The notes under the pieces were generated by a model that worked only from the letters and a program-made list of their open reading frames with translations, was not told where the DNA came from and made no database searches. From NCBI GenBank assembly GCA_013368315.1, contig JAACJM010000253.1:46565-110564 (forward strand): a stretch of DNA of 64,000 bases, given 5' to 3'. Positions 43,497-55,866 of this stretch are shown one piece after another (within the stretch, counting starts at the first letter, position 1; every line of letters begins with the position of its first letter). The position numbers and the translations under genes were made by a program. This DNA comes from Tetrapyrgos nigripes. Lineage: Eukaryota; Basidiomycota; Agaricomycetes; Agaricales; Campanellaceae.

Positions 43497-46400
43497 CCCG
43501 GAGGCCCTAGAGCCTTCAACTGCTCAGGAAGCCATCTTGCAGTCCATATCTTCCCAAAGTACTCCTCAGTATGTATCTCCTGACTTTTGCTGACAGCACA
43601 GAGTGATAAAATTGACATGATTGAAGCAGCACTCAGAATGTGAATACAAGGTTACCCGGGGATGTCAATGTGTATGAGCTTTTCTTTTAATTTACTGGAC
43701 ATGCAGCCAGCTGATAAGAAAAATTTTCCTATATATTACACTTGCTTATAATTATAGTATGGGGTAAGTCTATACCAATGAATTCAGGGACATTCTGCAA
43801 GAGGCTGATATACAAAAATAGTGATGTTACAGAGAGACATGCTTCTCAAAATGAGGACAACAATAGCATTGTACCAGCAGCAGGGCAACCTACCATTGGG
43901 TATGTCAATTTAAATCAATTGTAACTTACAAGCCTTGACTGGAAAAAACCTGCAGCATACTTCAGGGTGCTCGTCATCTTTCAATGAAAGATAATACAAT
44001 CAATGTAGTGGCAGGCAACCAGGATAACAGAGCATATCACTACTATGGGTTTCAGCAAGGTAAGATATGATTTTTGATTATGTGTATCATAAATGTTGAA
44101 TATGTCTTATACAATACAGATATTATCAACAAGTTGAATCCTTCTACAAGTGCACTTCATGAAGTTGGTCAAAGAGCAGAATGCATTGAAGGAACCAGAA
44201 AAGAAATATTGGATAATATCATGAACTGGGCTGGAGATGGCTCATCAACCACCATGACAGGTTACTGGATGTGTGGCATGGCTGGGACTGGAAAAAGCAC
44301 TATTGCGCAATCTGTGTGCTTGGGGCTTAAAAGAAAGGGGTTGTTGGGTGGAGAATTCTTCTGCTCTCGACAAATTGAAGAATGCCATGATTATCACAAG
44401 GTTATTCCAACAATTGCATATCAGCTGGCCAGCCGTAATGCCAAATATCAACAGGCACTTTGTGATGTTCTCAATGAGGATCTACAGCTAGCTTCTAAAG
44501 AGCCTCAGTACCAAGTCACCAAGCTTTTGATTGATCCTTGGAAAAGAGTTGTTAGCAGAGGAGAATCTCCATTCTTGGCACCAGTGATAGTTATTGATGC
44601 ATTGGATGAATGCAGGGACATTTCCCTGGTACTGGAATTTATTGTCCCTGCAATCAAGAAGCAAGAGTTGCCAGGATTAAAATTCTTTCTGACTAGCCGC
44701 CCAGAACAACATATCAAAAAACATTTTGATCTTGATGCAATCCAACAAGAGAGATTGTATGTGCAGAAATTTTATTTGCACAATGTGGAAAAAAGCATTG
44801 TCAAGAAGGATATCTCCCTGTTTCTGGGGAAGGGTCTCATAGGACTTGGCATTTCCAAGGACAAGCTAGATATTTTAGTGGAGAGATCTGGTGCACTATT
44901 TATCTATGCTGCTACTCTTGTCAAATATCTGGCTAGTGGTGGTCACTGTGCCTCCTCTAGATTGGAAAAAGTTTTGAATGTCAAAGGCTCTCCAGATAAG
45001 ATACAGACACAAATGTTGGATGAGCTTTATATACAAATTTTTTCAGATTCACTTGATAAGCTTTCTCCTGAAGAGAAAGATCAAAGCATCAGGATCATAC
45101 ACACTGTAATAATGACAGGCACACCTGTATCATGCCAAATCATTGCAGACCTGCTAGACTATAAGGTGCAGGATGTTAAAGCAACAATATCAGAACTGCA
45201 ATCAGTGCTGTATACTAGTGGACCTGAGGAAGTGATTTATACCTTTCATGCATCATTTGCAGACTATATAACCTCGAAAGATAGGGCTGCAGATTTGCAT
45301 TGCAATGCACCAGAACATCACAGTGTACTTGCAAGAGGATGTTTTGATGAGATGGAGAGAAAGCTTCATTTCAATATATGCAATCTTCCCTCATCCTTTT
45401 TAAGTGATAGTGAAGTTGCTGGGCTTAAAGAAGCAATTACTCAGAAATTGGGGGGAGCAGTTTGGTATTCATGCATTTTTTGGGGGTACCATCTGACAGA
45501 AGGGGAGAAACCTAATGTAGGAATGGAGAAGTTTCTCCAAAAGAAGATATTATTCTGGATTGAAGCAATGAATCTTATGGGAAAGATGTCTGAGTGCATT
45601 AGGACACTGGACTTGGTGTTGAAAGTAAGGTTTTGGAATTATTTTGATAGAACACTGACTTATGCTGAAATCACAGAGAGGCCAATTTCAGGAAATAGAA
45701 CAGAGACAGCACATACTGCAATGCTGAGACATGGCAAATGTGTTTGCATTGAGTGTTGTCAAGGAAATGACTCCACATCTATATTTAAGTATACTTCCAT
45801 TCTACCCAGCTATCAGTAAGAGGTTTGGGAAACAAGTCAAAGTCAACACTGAAATAAAATATAGTCAAAGTGTGGGGTTTTGGGATACAGGTTCAGAAGT
45901 TGAGGGTATCAGTGTATCTCCTGATGGAACCAGGATTGTATCTGGGTCAAAAGATGGAACAGTGAGGATTTGGGATGCACAAACTGGGACTGCCATTGGA
46001 GAGCCATTCCAGGGACATGAAGAGTGGGTCCAATCAGTGGCTTTCTCTCCTGATGGAGCCAGGATTGTATCTGGGTCAGATGACAGAACAGTGAGGATCT
46101 GGGATGCACAAACTGGGACTGCCATTGGAGAGCCACTCCAGGGACATGAAAGCTCAGTCCAATCAGTGGCTTTCTCTCCTGATGGAGCCAGGATTGTGTC
46201 TGGGTCAGGTGACAGAACAGTGAGGATCTGGGATGCACAAACTGGGACTGCCATTGGAGAGCCACTCCAGGGACATAAAAGCTCAGTCGAATCAGTGGCT
46301 TTCTCTCCTGATGGAGCCAGGATTGTGTCTGGGTCAGGTGACACAACAGTGAGGATCTGGGATGCACAAACTGGGACTGCCATTGGAGAGCCACTCCAGG

Positions 46401-46870
46401 GACATGAATACTGGGTCCAATCAGTGGCTTTCTCTCCTGATGGAGCCAGGATTGTGTCTGGGTCAGATGATAGAACAGGAGAGCCACTCCAAGGACATCA
46501 AAAATTTGTCCAATCAGTGGCTTTCTCCTCTAGTGGAGCCCAGATTTTATCTGGGTCAAGTGACAGAGCAGTAACAAATCCTCGCACTGGTCCTACCTTA
46601 TCTTGCAAATGTGAGTGAGTATTCTTATCTCTCAGGAGATCTAATCAATCTCTATTTTTCTTTCTAGACAATAACTGGACTATTGATAAAGATGGATGGA
46701 TCCAATTTCCTGGCATTCATTGTGGTATCGTTTGGATTCAACCCCAATACTGTCCCACACTTTGTACATCTCAGAACCCTGTAATAATCTCCAGGAAAGG
46801 CTGCACTAAGCTTTCCTTTGATGAGGTAGTGTATGGAAAGGACTGGGCTCAATGCTTCACAGATAAATGA
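43497..46870 (+). pseudogene. NACHT-WD40 NOD-like receptor, copy 2 (start lost, nonsense codon)
   Basis: Counterpart of the NLR at 12679-18447, with the same N-terminal exons, NACHT (Walker A GMAGTGKST, VIVIDALDECRD) and linker. Here the G run at 45450-45455 has six bases, so the frame continues through YSCIFWGYHL and LFWIEAMNL, which are conserved in mushroom NLRs. An intron at 45625-45676 leads into the WD40 exon, but the codon that is CGA in copy 1 (14905-14907) is TGA at 45725-45727. The ATG used in copy 1 reads CCG at about 43497. The WD40 array has only four full units. The C-terminal exon is 46668-46870. A downstream start and an alternative acceptor could still give NACHT-only or WD40-only products. 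Confidence 0.82.
45911..46580 (+). repeat. WD40-encoding array, 4 full units (copy 2)
   Basis: Four 129-bp units (45911-46426), then the same truncated and degenerate last units as copy 1. The first unit (SVSPDGTRIVSGS) and last two units correspond between copies, so the difference of 19 units arose in the middle by expansion or contraction. Confidence 0.97.
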
Positions 46871-47059
46871 TTTCAATTTCACTTGTTGAATTTGTATATA
46901 GGACGTGAAATATATGGTTTCCAACAAACTCTCCTACTCTCAAGATGAACAGCCTTGATTAATCAATTACCTATTTACTGACACAGGAAAATGAAGATCA
47001 ATTTGCTTTAACATGTTCATTCACCAGCCAACTACCCTAAGATCTTCCTCAGTTATTTC

Positions 47060-47455
47060 ATGATCATGAATCATGGTGTGATACACACACATATACCTGA
47101 ACTCCCTATTCAATCACATTGGCTTGAATTCAATAGGTACTACAATACTAATCAACTTGGACTCAGATTTAGTGATGATGGCTTTGCCAACAACAAACAG
47201 AGTAATTCTCCTCTTTGGGGTGACTGGAGAGACTATACATTTCTACCCACACCATCCCAGAGCAAGGATTATAGTGGAAGTTCACCAACAATTAGTGAAC
47301 AGGGTCCTGACTTGGCCTTTGACATTGCTAGCACTGATGAGGACCAGTCAGAATACAAAGAAGTGGGAGTAAAATTTGAAAAGAAGAATATACTTGACAG
47401 TGGAGCACCTCATATGCATAGGAGAACAGAGAGGTCTCTATGCAGAGAGCATTGA
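47060..47455 (+). CDS. Small hypothetical protein
   Basis: An intact 131-residue frame starting MIMNHGVIHTHIPELP, with LGLRFSDDGFANN, WGDWRDYTFLPTPS and an acidic region near the C-terminus. In copy 1 the Trp of PLWGDW is a stop codon. No family is recognised. It may be an exon of a longer gene or a transposon remnant. Confidence 0.35.
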   Translation: MIMNHGVIHTHIPELPIQSHWLEFNRYYNTNQLGLRFSDDGFANNKQSNSPLWGDWRDYTFLPTPSQSKDYSGSSPTISEQGPDLAFDIASTDEDQSEYKEVGVKFEKKNILDSGAPHMHRRTERSLCREH

Positions 47456-48529
47456 ATAGAATTACTAGTAGAACCAAACTAGAACTTTACACACTTTCAT
47501 GAGTATGCACTAGTCACAAAAATCATTGCCATACCTTCATATTTCATCAGCAAGTCATGATTTTCTGCATATACCTACTTTAATATCTTATCAAGTGATA
47601 GATAACTCCTGGAGAGCTTACTGATAGACCTTTTTGTTGCTAGACCATCACTGAAAGTGGCCTACAACTGAGAAGAGGTGTGCACTTGCACATTTGGAAG
47701 TGAACACCGCTGTTCTGATCATTGGAGATAAGAATGATGGGATGTTTCATATCCCTGGACAGCTTACACTATTCTCAGATTTGGGATGACAGACCTTACA
47801 CTAACACTATTCTGGTCATTCCTCAGTCACAGCAGCTGCATGGCAAAGGGAGTGGGACGATGTAATGACATTCCCACCCAGAGCTACCCCTCAAAATTCA
47901 CTTCTCAGAGGGACATGTACATCAAGCCTGCTGCCTAGATGAGTTGAGTTTACTACTCGATATTGTACATGTTGATTCAACAGTCAGTTTGTTTAAGTGA
48001 AAGCAGTGGTTCATAAGTCAGCCCATCTTAAGTTTTCTCTTGATGATAACCCACATGTGTGCATGCATGCACCCAATCTACTAGTGGAGGGTTGACTTGA
48101 GCACCACATGGAGTTAGGAGCTGGCTTCAGTACTAATGGGCTCTGAGTGTGGGACCTAGGTGTGATGGCTGAGTAGTAAGTTCAGTCTGTGTACTGGGCA
48201 GCCTGAGCCTAAGTGCAAAGTTATGGCATTTGGACTTTGAATCATAATCAGGATGAAGACCAGTCCCAGAAATGGAAACAGAAACAAAATCAGGATCATC
48301 TACAGCAGAATCAGAGAGTGAGTACATTAATTACTATAGTGATGTGATGCCACATGCAGAGGTCAAAGCTAAAGGCTTGCAATGTTCCAGACCTTGAGCT
48401 TGATCTGATCATGAGTATTAGTAGTTGTCACTCTTGATGTTAATAAAGAAGACCCAGGCTGAGGACAAGGTACCTGGTTCCCTGACATTGACTCAGAGAC
48501 ACAAGCTACCAAGAGGTGTGCAGATAGTT
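47456..48529. other. Non-coding stretch, nothing firm
   Basis: Counterpart of 19039-20149; no protein-like frame. Confidence 0.45.
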
Positions 48530-49015
48530 ATGGCCAGACTGGATGTTCCTTTTGGATTTTAAGGTCAGCCAGACCTCTCCCCCTCCCCTCCTCCTTCCTA
48601 AAAAGGAAGGAGATAAGATAAAATTTCACTTACAAATCATCAAATCAAGTCACTTTTCCTTCCAGAACACCTTATAGACCCTCTACTGACCTAAATACAT
48701 AACAAAAGGAGTGTTAAATGCTAATGTGGGATCCATTTTCTTGAGGTAGCAAATATTTTTCAAAGAAAAGTTCATAATGTCAGACCACTAATGACATCAC
48801 TATCATGAGAACTACATACCATTTCAGTGCATATCAGGCATGTCTTCTACCTGTTTTTACCCTCCAAGTGTATTTCTGATACTTTGAAGCAGAGATGACT
48901 CCAGGAAATTGGTCTATACACTCTGTAGGGCATGATGTACTTTTGGGTCATAAGCCCTCTCCAGACCCCCTCCCCCCCCCCACAAGGTCCAGTCTCAGGT
49001 AGACCAGTTGCACAC
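48530..49015. repeat. Dispersed ~490-bp repeat, member 2
   Basis: Identical to 20150-20635; lies in the identical tract shared by the two duplication copies. Confidence 0.6.
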
Positions 49016-49254
49016 CTCTTGCAAGCTACAATGACAGCCAGGCTCAGACTGAGGCTAGCAGCATCAAATATGTATGGGACGCCTAGGAGTCAACCATAGT
49101 CCATTAGCAGAAAAGGAGATTGAGAGATGAGCAAGGCACATGTAGATACATACCCATAGTCCCCCATGGACATAGGACCCTCTGCGCAAGAACACTGGTT
49201 GTGCATCGCAAGTATGTGGGTTCACTGATGTCCTGTATGTAGAGTGGAGTCGTT

Positions 49255-49965
49255 ATGCCTGCAACTCAAAATACAGGAGGCATAAAGGCAGCAGCATTAA
49301 GCAGAAACAGTCCATGGACCAGTCTCACCATTTCTTTTTTGTACAAACAAATAATGTCTTTGCTTTCAAGCTTTCTCTTGGGAACTGACTACATCTTCTC
49401 AAGCCATCTTGGGCTACCCTCCAACTCATTTCACTACCTGCCTAACTTTGTTTATAACATCCCTGGGTCAACATCTACCTCTCTGGACATCCATGCAGAG
49501 TCATTTCCTTTGCCTCTTCCACATATTCTCCTCTTGCTCCTTTCTCTGCTTGCAAGGTTAACAGTGCATAGTGTGTCTTCAGGACATACTCCTCCTATGT
49601 TGTCTCCACTTTCTGGGCTCCTATTGTTTTGGTTGGGAGGGCCTGGGATGGTTATTGGTGAGTAGGTGTCTTTTACTCAATTTTGTCAGTTTTTGAACAC
49701 AAAGAATTTTCTTTTCTTTTTCTTTTTCTTCTTTGGTGTTTTACCAGTCTTCTACAAAATCTACGTCAAGTACTTGAAAGCAGTAAGAGCAATGGAACAT
49801 GTTTTGTTGGCATTTGTCAGATGGCAGGATAGTGCTGGGTATGTCTTGGTCTATGTTGTTTCTATGTTTTGCATGTACTAACACACACTTGCTATCTCTT
49901 CCTTCCCACCCTCACCTCTCCACAGTCTCACCCAAACCCAACCCAACTCCAGCTCCATAGGCTGA
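49255..49965 (+). CDS. Hypothetical small membrane or secreted protein, copy 2
   Basis: Identical in sequence to 20875-21585; exons would be 49255-49657, 49748-49838 and 49926-49965. The remaining sequence to 50713 holds no recognisable gene. Confidence 0.3.
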
Positions 49966-50718
49966 AATGCTCAAAAACACTTGCACAGCCATGAGCACAA
50001 CTCTAGGTGTTCCAACTCATTTAAAGGGATGGATTAAAGGATACCCTGGGATGTTGAGTGGTTACTCTGCTGCAACGCCTTCCAGCTCCAACTTTACTGT
50101 GCTTGGGCCTCCTTTGTTGTACCTGTACCATGCCAAACTGCACCAGTTCTACCTCTGGACAAGCAACTGTCATGTCCAAGATCTCCAGTCTTCTTACTGC
50201 CTCCCACTCCAACTCCAACTTGGGCTCAATTGCAGGTGGGAGGAGACATAAGCCTTGAATGGGAGCAAGGACAGTTTGGATTATTTCAGTGAGGAGGAAT
50301 GTAAGACAGTATGAAAGTGATTTGGTTAGGGCAGGTACAAGTGGGGGGAGGATTTCCATGGCCGAAATGGGCTCCATATGGGGGGCATTTGAGTACCGAT
50401 TTGAACCTTGGTCCGAGTACTTCATCAATGGGCATGACAGGGTCTGGGTCTGGGGGCAGTTATGAGACAGGTGAGGGTGGAGGTGGGCAAAGAGGGACAC
50501 ATGATTTAATGGAGCTGAAAGAGTGGGAACAAATTGTCCTGGGTTACTGAAGGGGTATGTATTGAAAACAGAGAGAGAGAGTTATGGGAGTTATATGGGC
50601 ATGACAAAGCCTGTGAGTGAGTGTGGTTTTGAGTTGCATTGGTGGTTTTGTTTTTTTTGTTTTCCCTGGTCCATTTCCCTATTTCCTTTCCTTTCCTTCT
50701 GAGTCTGTGCTTGGCTGA

Positions 50719-51215
50719 TGTCAAGAACAGGTTCAGATAGGACTGGATGCCTCTCATGCCACCACACAGGAGCCAAAGATGAAGTAACAGAGCAAATAGA
50801 ATAGATAAGAGTGAGTAGCCACAGATGGGCCCAAGTCTACATAGTACTGAGACAAGGCTGAGCAGTATGGATCATAGGGAGCACAAGTGGACAGACTAGA
50901 GCCCTATCTACAAAGCCCTGAAGTATATATGATCAAAGGAATGAAGAGACAAAGTCTAGATCAATAGGTACTGATGGAAAGGAAGAACTATAGAGAAATA
51001 AAGGAACAATGGAAGAATCAAGGAGAAACAAGTTAGAACTATGGGGAAACAAGGAAGAACTATAGAAGTGACAGGAACAAAGGAAGTGAAGCAAAAAAGA
51101 AGGAAAAGAAAGAGAAACAAGATCTGGATATGCCAAAGTACTGGAAAGAAGACTAGAAGCAAAAGAATGAAGGAAAAAAGGGTTTGGAGGTGAAGGCATG
51201 AAGAGATTCATGACA
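50719..51215. mobile_element. Solo LTR (Ty3-type) with 5-bp target duplication, copy 2
   Basis: Starts TGTCAAGAACAGG, ends ATTCATGACA, flanked by GCTGA at 50714-50718 and 51216-51220. At 497 bp it lacks the 194-bp tandem duplication seen in copy 1. The shared target duplication shows that insertion preceded the segmental duplication. Confidence 0.85.
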
Positions 51216-52016
51216 GCTGACCCTTCACACAGATATACAGAACCCTACCACCAACACCTTGCCTTACCACCCAACCACACTCTCTCATACCCTGAGTTGG
51301 GGAGTAGTACTTGAGTGAGGGGGTGTATGATTTGAATTGGGCAGGGGCCAGTCAGCCTGCTTTGGGGTTGGGTGGGTGGAGAGAAGGGGGTGTGAGGGTA
51401 ATAGGGGGTAGGATGGGGATGAGGATGGGGATGGGTGAGATTAGTCAGAGTGCTAGTGAGTATAGTGGACTTTTTTTTTTTAGTTTGTTCAGGGTTCTTT
51501 TTCTTTGGGGGTTTGGACCTGTTGGAATGTTTTAATGATTATGTGTTCATTTGGCTTTTGGGTATTGGAGAGGAGACAGAGATGACAATTTCAGCTATGT
51601 TGGGATGGGTTTTCATTCTTTCAGCATTCTTTCTTCTACAGTTTTACATCCCTTTTCTTCCTTTTTTGTCTTTACCTCCTTATCTCTTGTGTGGATTGTT
51701 GGTCATGGTTTTTGTTTTTTTCAAGCCATGTTACTGACAAATTCTCTCTGCCTTCTCTCTCTCTCTGCTTTCCTCTTCCTTCCTCTCTTCTTTTCCATGC
51801 TTTTCTCCCTGGTTCCACAACAGCAACTTCTTCAAACTGTGACCTACTCAACTCTCTTCTTCCATTTGGAGTATTCTGATGGCCATCTCCGTCAAACCTG
51901 ACCTTGACTCTTCTATGCATGTGTCTGTGTCCATCCATGTGCTACCAACCCTACTGACCTTACCAATCTACCAATCATCTTGTCAACCAACAACTCGACT
52001 GGACTCGTCAATGCAC

Positions 52017-52320
52017 ACTGATATTCCTTCCTATTGGTCCTACTGGTCCAACTATTCTGTGATTTGGGCATCACTGCTGTACCCACTGTCCTATGTCCTC
52101 TGATTTTGGTACTGGAATTACCTACTTTGGCGATGTTGGTGTCAACTACATATGGCATGTATGTCCCTTCCTATTTGTCCTACTGGTCCTTTGATTCAGT
52201 CCAGTCCCAACTATTCTGTGATTTGGGCATCACTGCTGTACCCACTGTCCTATGTCCTCTGATTTTGGTACTGGAATTACCTACTTTGGCAATGTTGGCG
52301 TCGACTACATATGGCATGTA
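52017..52320. repeat. Imperfect tandem duplication, copy 2
   Basis: Same two-unit structure as 23854-24150 with a few substitutions. Sequence between the solo LTR and this repeat has no recognisable gene. Confidence 0.65.
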
Positions 52321-53147
52321 TGTCTACATCCCCCCTTCCTCAGGACCTCTGGTGTAGGTTTATGTCTATGTACACCTTGGTTCACTTCTCTTCATAATAT
52401 CTTCCCTTCACTTCCTGCTAGTTCCTTTTTCCCCCCTTCGTTACATTGTTCTGCTCATCCGTTTTCAATTTCCATCTTTGTCTGAACAACAACTGACAAC
52501 GTTGACATGGTGATAGTAATGTCACTGGCTGCATTATACGTTGATTATGCTACAGTTGTGTTACAGTGTCAAATTATGATTTATCAAATTAATATCTCTG
52601 AGTAACCTTGAAAAATAAGATTACAATCACCTCCAGTTGGCAAAAGATGAGCGATGACCAACAACCAATGATCAATGTAGTGATTATGAATAGTGAGCAG
52701 TAAATCTGAAAAAGTAAAGCGTATAGAACGTTGTCACTTAGCAATTGACCACCCAAGTCACACAATGAACAAGATAGATTGACAAGATACAAGAGACAAG
52801 AGAGATGTAAAGAGGTAATGAAGACGAGAGAGGAATGAGTAGTTGACTATACTCAACACTGCACTGTACTGAGAGCGGAGTGGAGACGAAATGAACAGAC
52901 TAAAGAACTAGTTACAAGCCCCTTGGTATATATGTAAAAGAAGTGAATAGAGAATAAATGAATAAGTGAGAATGTCCATGGAGATAGGAATTGGAGGAGA
53001 TAAAAGATGTATATGTCAGATCAAGTGATGGTAACCATAGATAAGGAAAATGATGATGGGAATATGAGGGAAATGAATAGTAGTCCATGGAGTTAAGAAA
53101 TGAATAGGAAGGTAAATACAGCGGCGATTCGTGACACTACCCCCTTC

Positions 53148-53801
53148 CTATGACGAGCTTACACCAGAGCTTGTACGCCAATTAACGCAATACCTTTTCC
53201 AATTGTCGAAGAGTTTTCGTGTTAACTCTGATTTGTCTGGCCATGTTTCAGGCCCCTGCTCTGTGTCATCCCCCCATCCAGTTGGATTGGTCACTGATCC
53301 CCAGACAGATGATCCCCAGTCTGGTTGGGTCCATCTGTCATCGTGTGCCCCCCATATACTTGCGTCTCCCCATCCGATGTTCCCTCTGTGTTCTGCCCAG
53401 AGAGACGTCCATTGAGCTACACATCTAGCTCTATGTCCCTGTCCCAATCTGCATCGGGTTCTCCCATCTTCCCCTCCCCATGTACACTGTTTGACCCCAT
53501 TATGTTCCCCTGGGTGTCCTATATGGAGTCAACACCGTTGTCCAGAGCGTCATCCATATGTACAACGCCGTCCGTTGGACAGTTGCCACCACTCTGGTTG
53601 GGATGACTCTGTGGTGGTTTCTGTCTGGCTGTTGGTTGTGAGAGTGGTGGTGGTAGTGGTGGACATTTGGTCTATGATATCGGAGGATTTAGGAAGTGGT
53701 AGGGCCGTTGTTTGGAATGTGGAGTGGGGTTGTGTTTCTGATTCCCTGTTGGAAGGTGGCTTTTTAAAGTGTTCTTTGATTGGATGGGGACCTGACCTCA
53801 T
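53148..53801 (-). pseudogene. Remnant of the extra 3' ORF of the truncated Ty3 element
   Basis: Two frames (53550-53801 and 53148-53447) bracket a degraded middle. The reading is RRCTYG, a stop, RSGQRC, a stop, then KQCTWGGEDGRTRCRLG and HRARCVAQW. It aligns with the intact ORF at 55867-56382. One stop (53529-53531) aligns with a CGA codon of that ORF. The shared tail (NWKRYCVNW / HWKTGLTSS region and a Ser-rich end) shows that this ORF is an ancestral part of the lineage. Confidence 0.7.
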
Positions 53802-53833
53802 TAACGTTTGACAGTAAACACTGTCTACTTGTG

Positions 53834-55336
53834 TCAGTACACTTGTGGGTGTTCCTGATAGAATTTCTCAACCATGTCCATTACGTTTGACAGGTTGGAC
53901 GTGGGAACCCAAGAGTTCTCAGAGTCAGGGTAATCCAACCATTTGATCAGGTATTGAGTCCCCTTTCTATTCCTGGTGGGCTTCAAGTCGAGTATCTTTT
54001 CCACGTTGTATTCTTCATCTGCATCCAGTAACTCCGCGGGTGGTTCAGGGTAATTTGGTCCATGTGTATCCGTCTCAACGTATGGTGACAGTAACAATGC
54101 ATGAAAGACAGGGTGTATTCGCCAGATCTTTGGTAATTTCAACTTGTAGTTGACCTGGCTGATTACTTCAATGACTTCGAATGGCCCATGACGACGGTCA
54201 GACAACTTAGCTTCTGGTCTTGTTGTTTTTAGATTTTTTCCATCGAGTAGTACTCTATCCCCAACTTTGTACCCTTTTCATGGTATAGAGTGGTTTCTGT
54301 GCTGATTCTTCATGGTCTCTACTGCTGAAGATAGACTGGCTTTGAGCTCATCTCTGAGTTGGTTGAGGTTTTCGAGTCGTTCTTCGACTGTTGGTAAGTT
54401 GGATGTCGGGTTGAAAACTGGAAAGAACCACGGTTGATATCCATGTAAGAGCTCGGACGGCAATTTCCCGGTCACTGAGTGAATTCTAGTGTTATGGCTG
54501 AACTCTGCATATGGTATGTAGTCCACCCAGTTTTCCTGTCGGTAATTGCAGAAGATCTGTAAGAACTGCTCTAGCTCTTGGTTTTATCGTTCCGATTCTC
54601 CGTCGGTCTGTGGGTGATAAGCTGTACTCAGGGCTGATTTTACTCCGAGTTTTTCATGGACCGCAGCCATGACTTTGCTAGCGAACTGTGGTCCTTGGTC
54701 GGAGATCATTTTATCCCACAGTCCATATTGCCGCCATGTGTGATCAAGCAAGAGGTTAACGTACTGTCGCTGTCAATTGTCTTTGTGCACGGTGATATAA
54801 TGATGGTTTTTGTTGACCTGTCAACGACAACATGCACTGCATTGAATCCTCTGCATTCGGGGAGATCCATGATGAAGTCCGTTGTGATAGTTCCAAAGGG
54901 TCATTCTGGAATTTCAGTGGGTACCAAGGGGACTCGGGTCGGGTTATTATTGGGTTTCGTCAGTTGACATTTGGCGCAGCCATTTACGTAGTCTCTGACA
55001 AATACTGACATACCTGGCCACCAGAATTCTCTGCTGACTAGTTCATAGGTTTTGTATCTCCCAGGGTGTCCTGCTGCCAGAGTGTCATGGTGTAACTTTA
55101 TGATGTCTCGTCAGAGATCGTTGTCAGCTGGGACATAGATTTTGCTGCAGATAAATATAATCCTGTCCTCATAGTTCCATTCCTGTAGATTTTTTTACCA
55201 GAGACTGTGGTCCATTTTGTAGGATGACGTCAAGGGCACTCACCACTTCAAAGTCCCTTTTGGGGGACTCTTTGATTCTTCGTCGTAGTTCTGCGTCTCC
55301 TATGGCAGTTGCTCAGATACGGAAGAACTTAGGATC
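53834..55336 (-). pseudogene. Integrase and chromodomain remnant of the truncated Ty3 element
   Basis: Frames 53834-54205 and 54278-54526 encode DRRHGPFEVIEVISQVNYKL, EYNVEKILDLKPTRNRKG and YLIKWLDYPDSENSWVP, the end of integrase and a chromodomain. Further upstream, AEFSHNTRIHSVTGKLP, QTDGESER and HHD segments can be followed through stop codons and indels. Non-functional. Confidence 0.88.
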
Positions 55337-55855
55337 TGTCAAGGTTGTCGGTACACTCGATAACCACCCAAGTCACACAATACGAGAAAGCCGGTTTTAC
55401 AAGAGAATAGATTGATCGAGAAGGATAGAGAGATAGAGAGATAAAGAGAAAGTAGGCTGACTAGGCTCTACACTGCATAGTAAGAGTACGGAGCGGAGAC
55501 GAAGTGAACGAACTAAGGAATAGTTTACAAAGATCATAGGTATATAAGTAAAATATGAACAGATGGGAAAGAGTAAGTAATAGTAAACGGTATCATGTGG
55601 AAATGTCAAGGGCGAGAGAATAATAAGTCAAATATGGATAGATGAAGGTACTGGATCACACGGAGTGATTGACAGTGAGAATATCCATGGAGATAGGAAT
55701 CGGAGGAGATAAGAATATGAGTCATAGATCTAGAAAGATGGTAACTATAGACGATGATGAGAAATGGTTGATGTTTATGGGTTTAGAGTGGGGAATAGGT
55801 AGTAAAGGGAAAAGAATAGAAAGGAAAATGAATAGGCGGGAGACGATTCATGACA
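55337..55855 (-). repeat. 3' LTR of the full-length Ty3 element
   Basis: A 519-bp direct repeat of 62647-63164, with TG...CA ends on the + strand starting TGTCAAGGTTGTCG and ending ATTCATGACA. Confidence 0.92.
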
Positions 55856-55866
55856 TTACCTCCTCT

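Larger units (their letters stand above)
27735..52728 (+). repeat. Segmental duplication, copy 2
   Basis: Collinear and same orientation with 5207-24551. It is longer because of a 2.1-kb segment (30702-32836) and a DIRS retrotransposon (about 34067-40276), and shorter in the WD40 array. Homology begins at gaactt (27735, matching 5207) and ends a few bases before a Ty3 LTR at 52732. Confidence 0.93.
52732..55336 (-). mobile_element. Truncated Ty3/gypsy element (3' part)
   Basis: The 3' LTR is 52732-53136 (+ strand TGTCAC...GTGACA), preceded on the minus strand by a purine-rich tract (aggaaggggg). Remnants of an extra ORF and of integrase with chromodomain follow. The pol sequence stops exactly where the LTR of the full-length element begins (55337). 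It is a diverged relative of that element. Its reverse transcriptase, protease, gag and 5' LTR are missing from this window. Confidence 0.85.
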
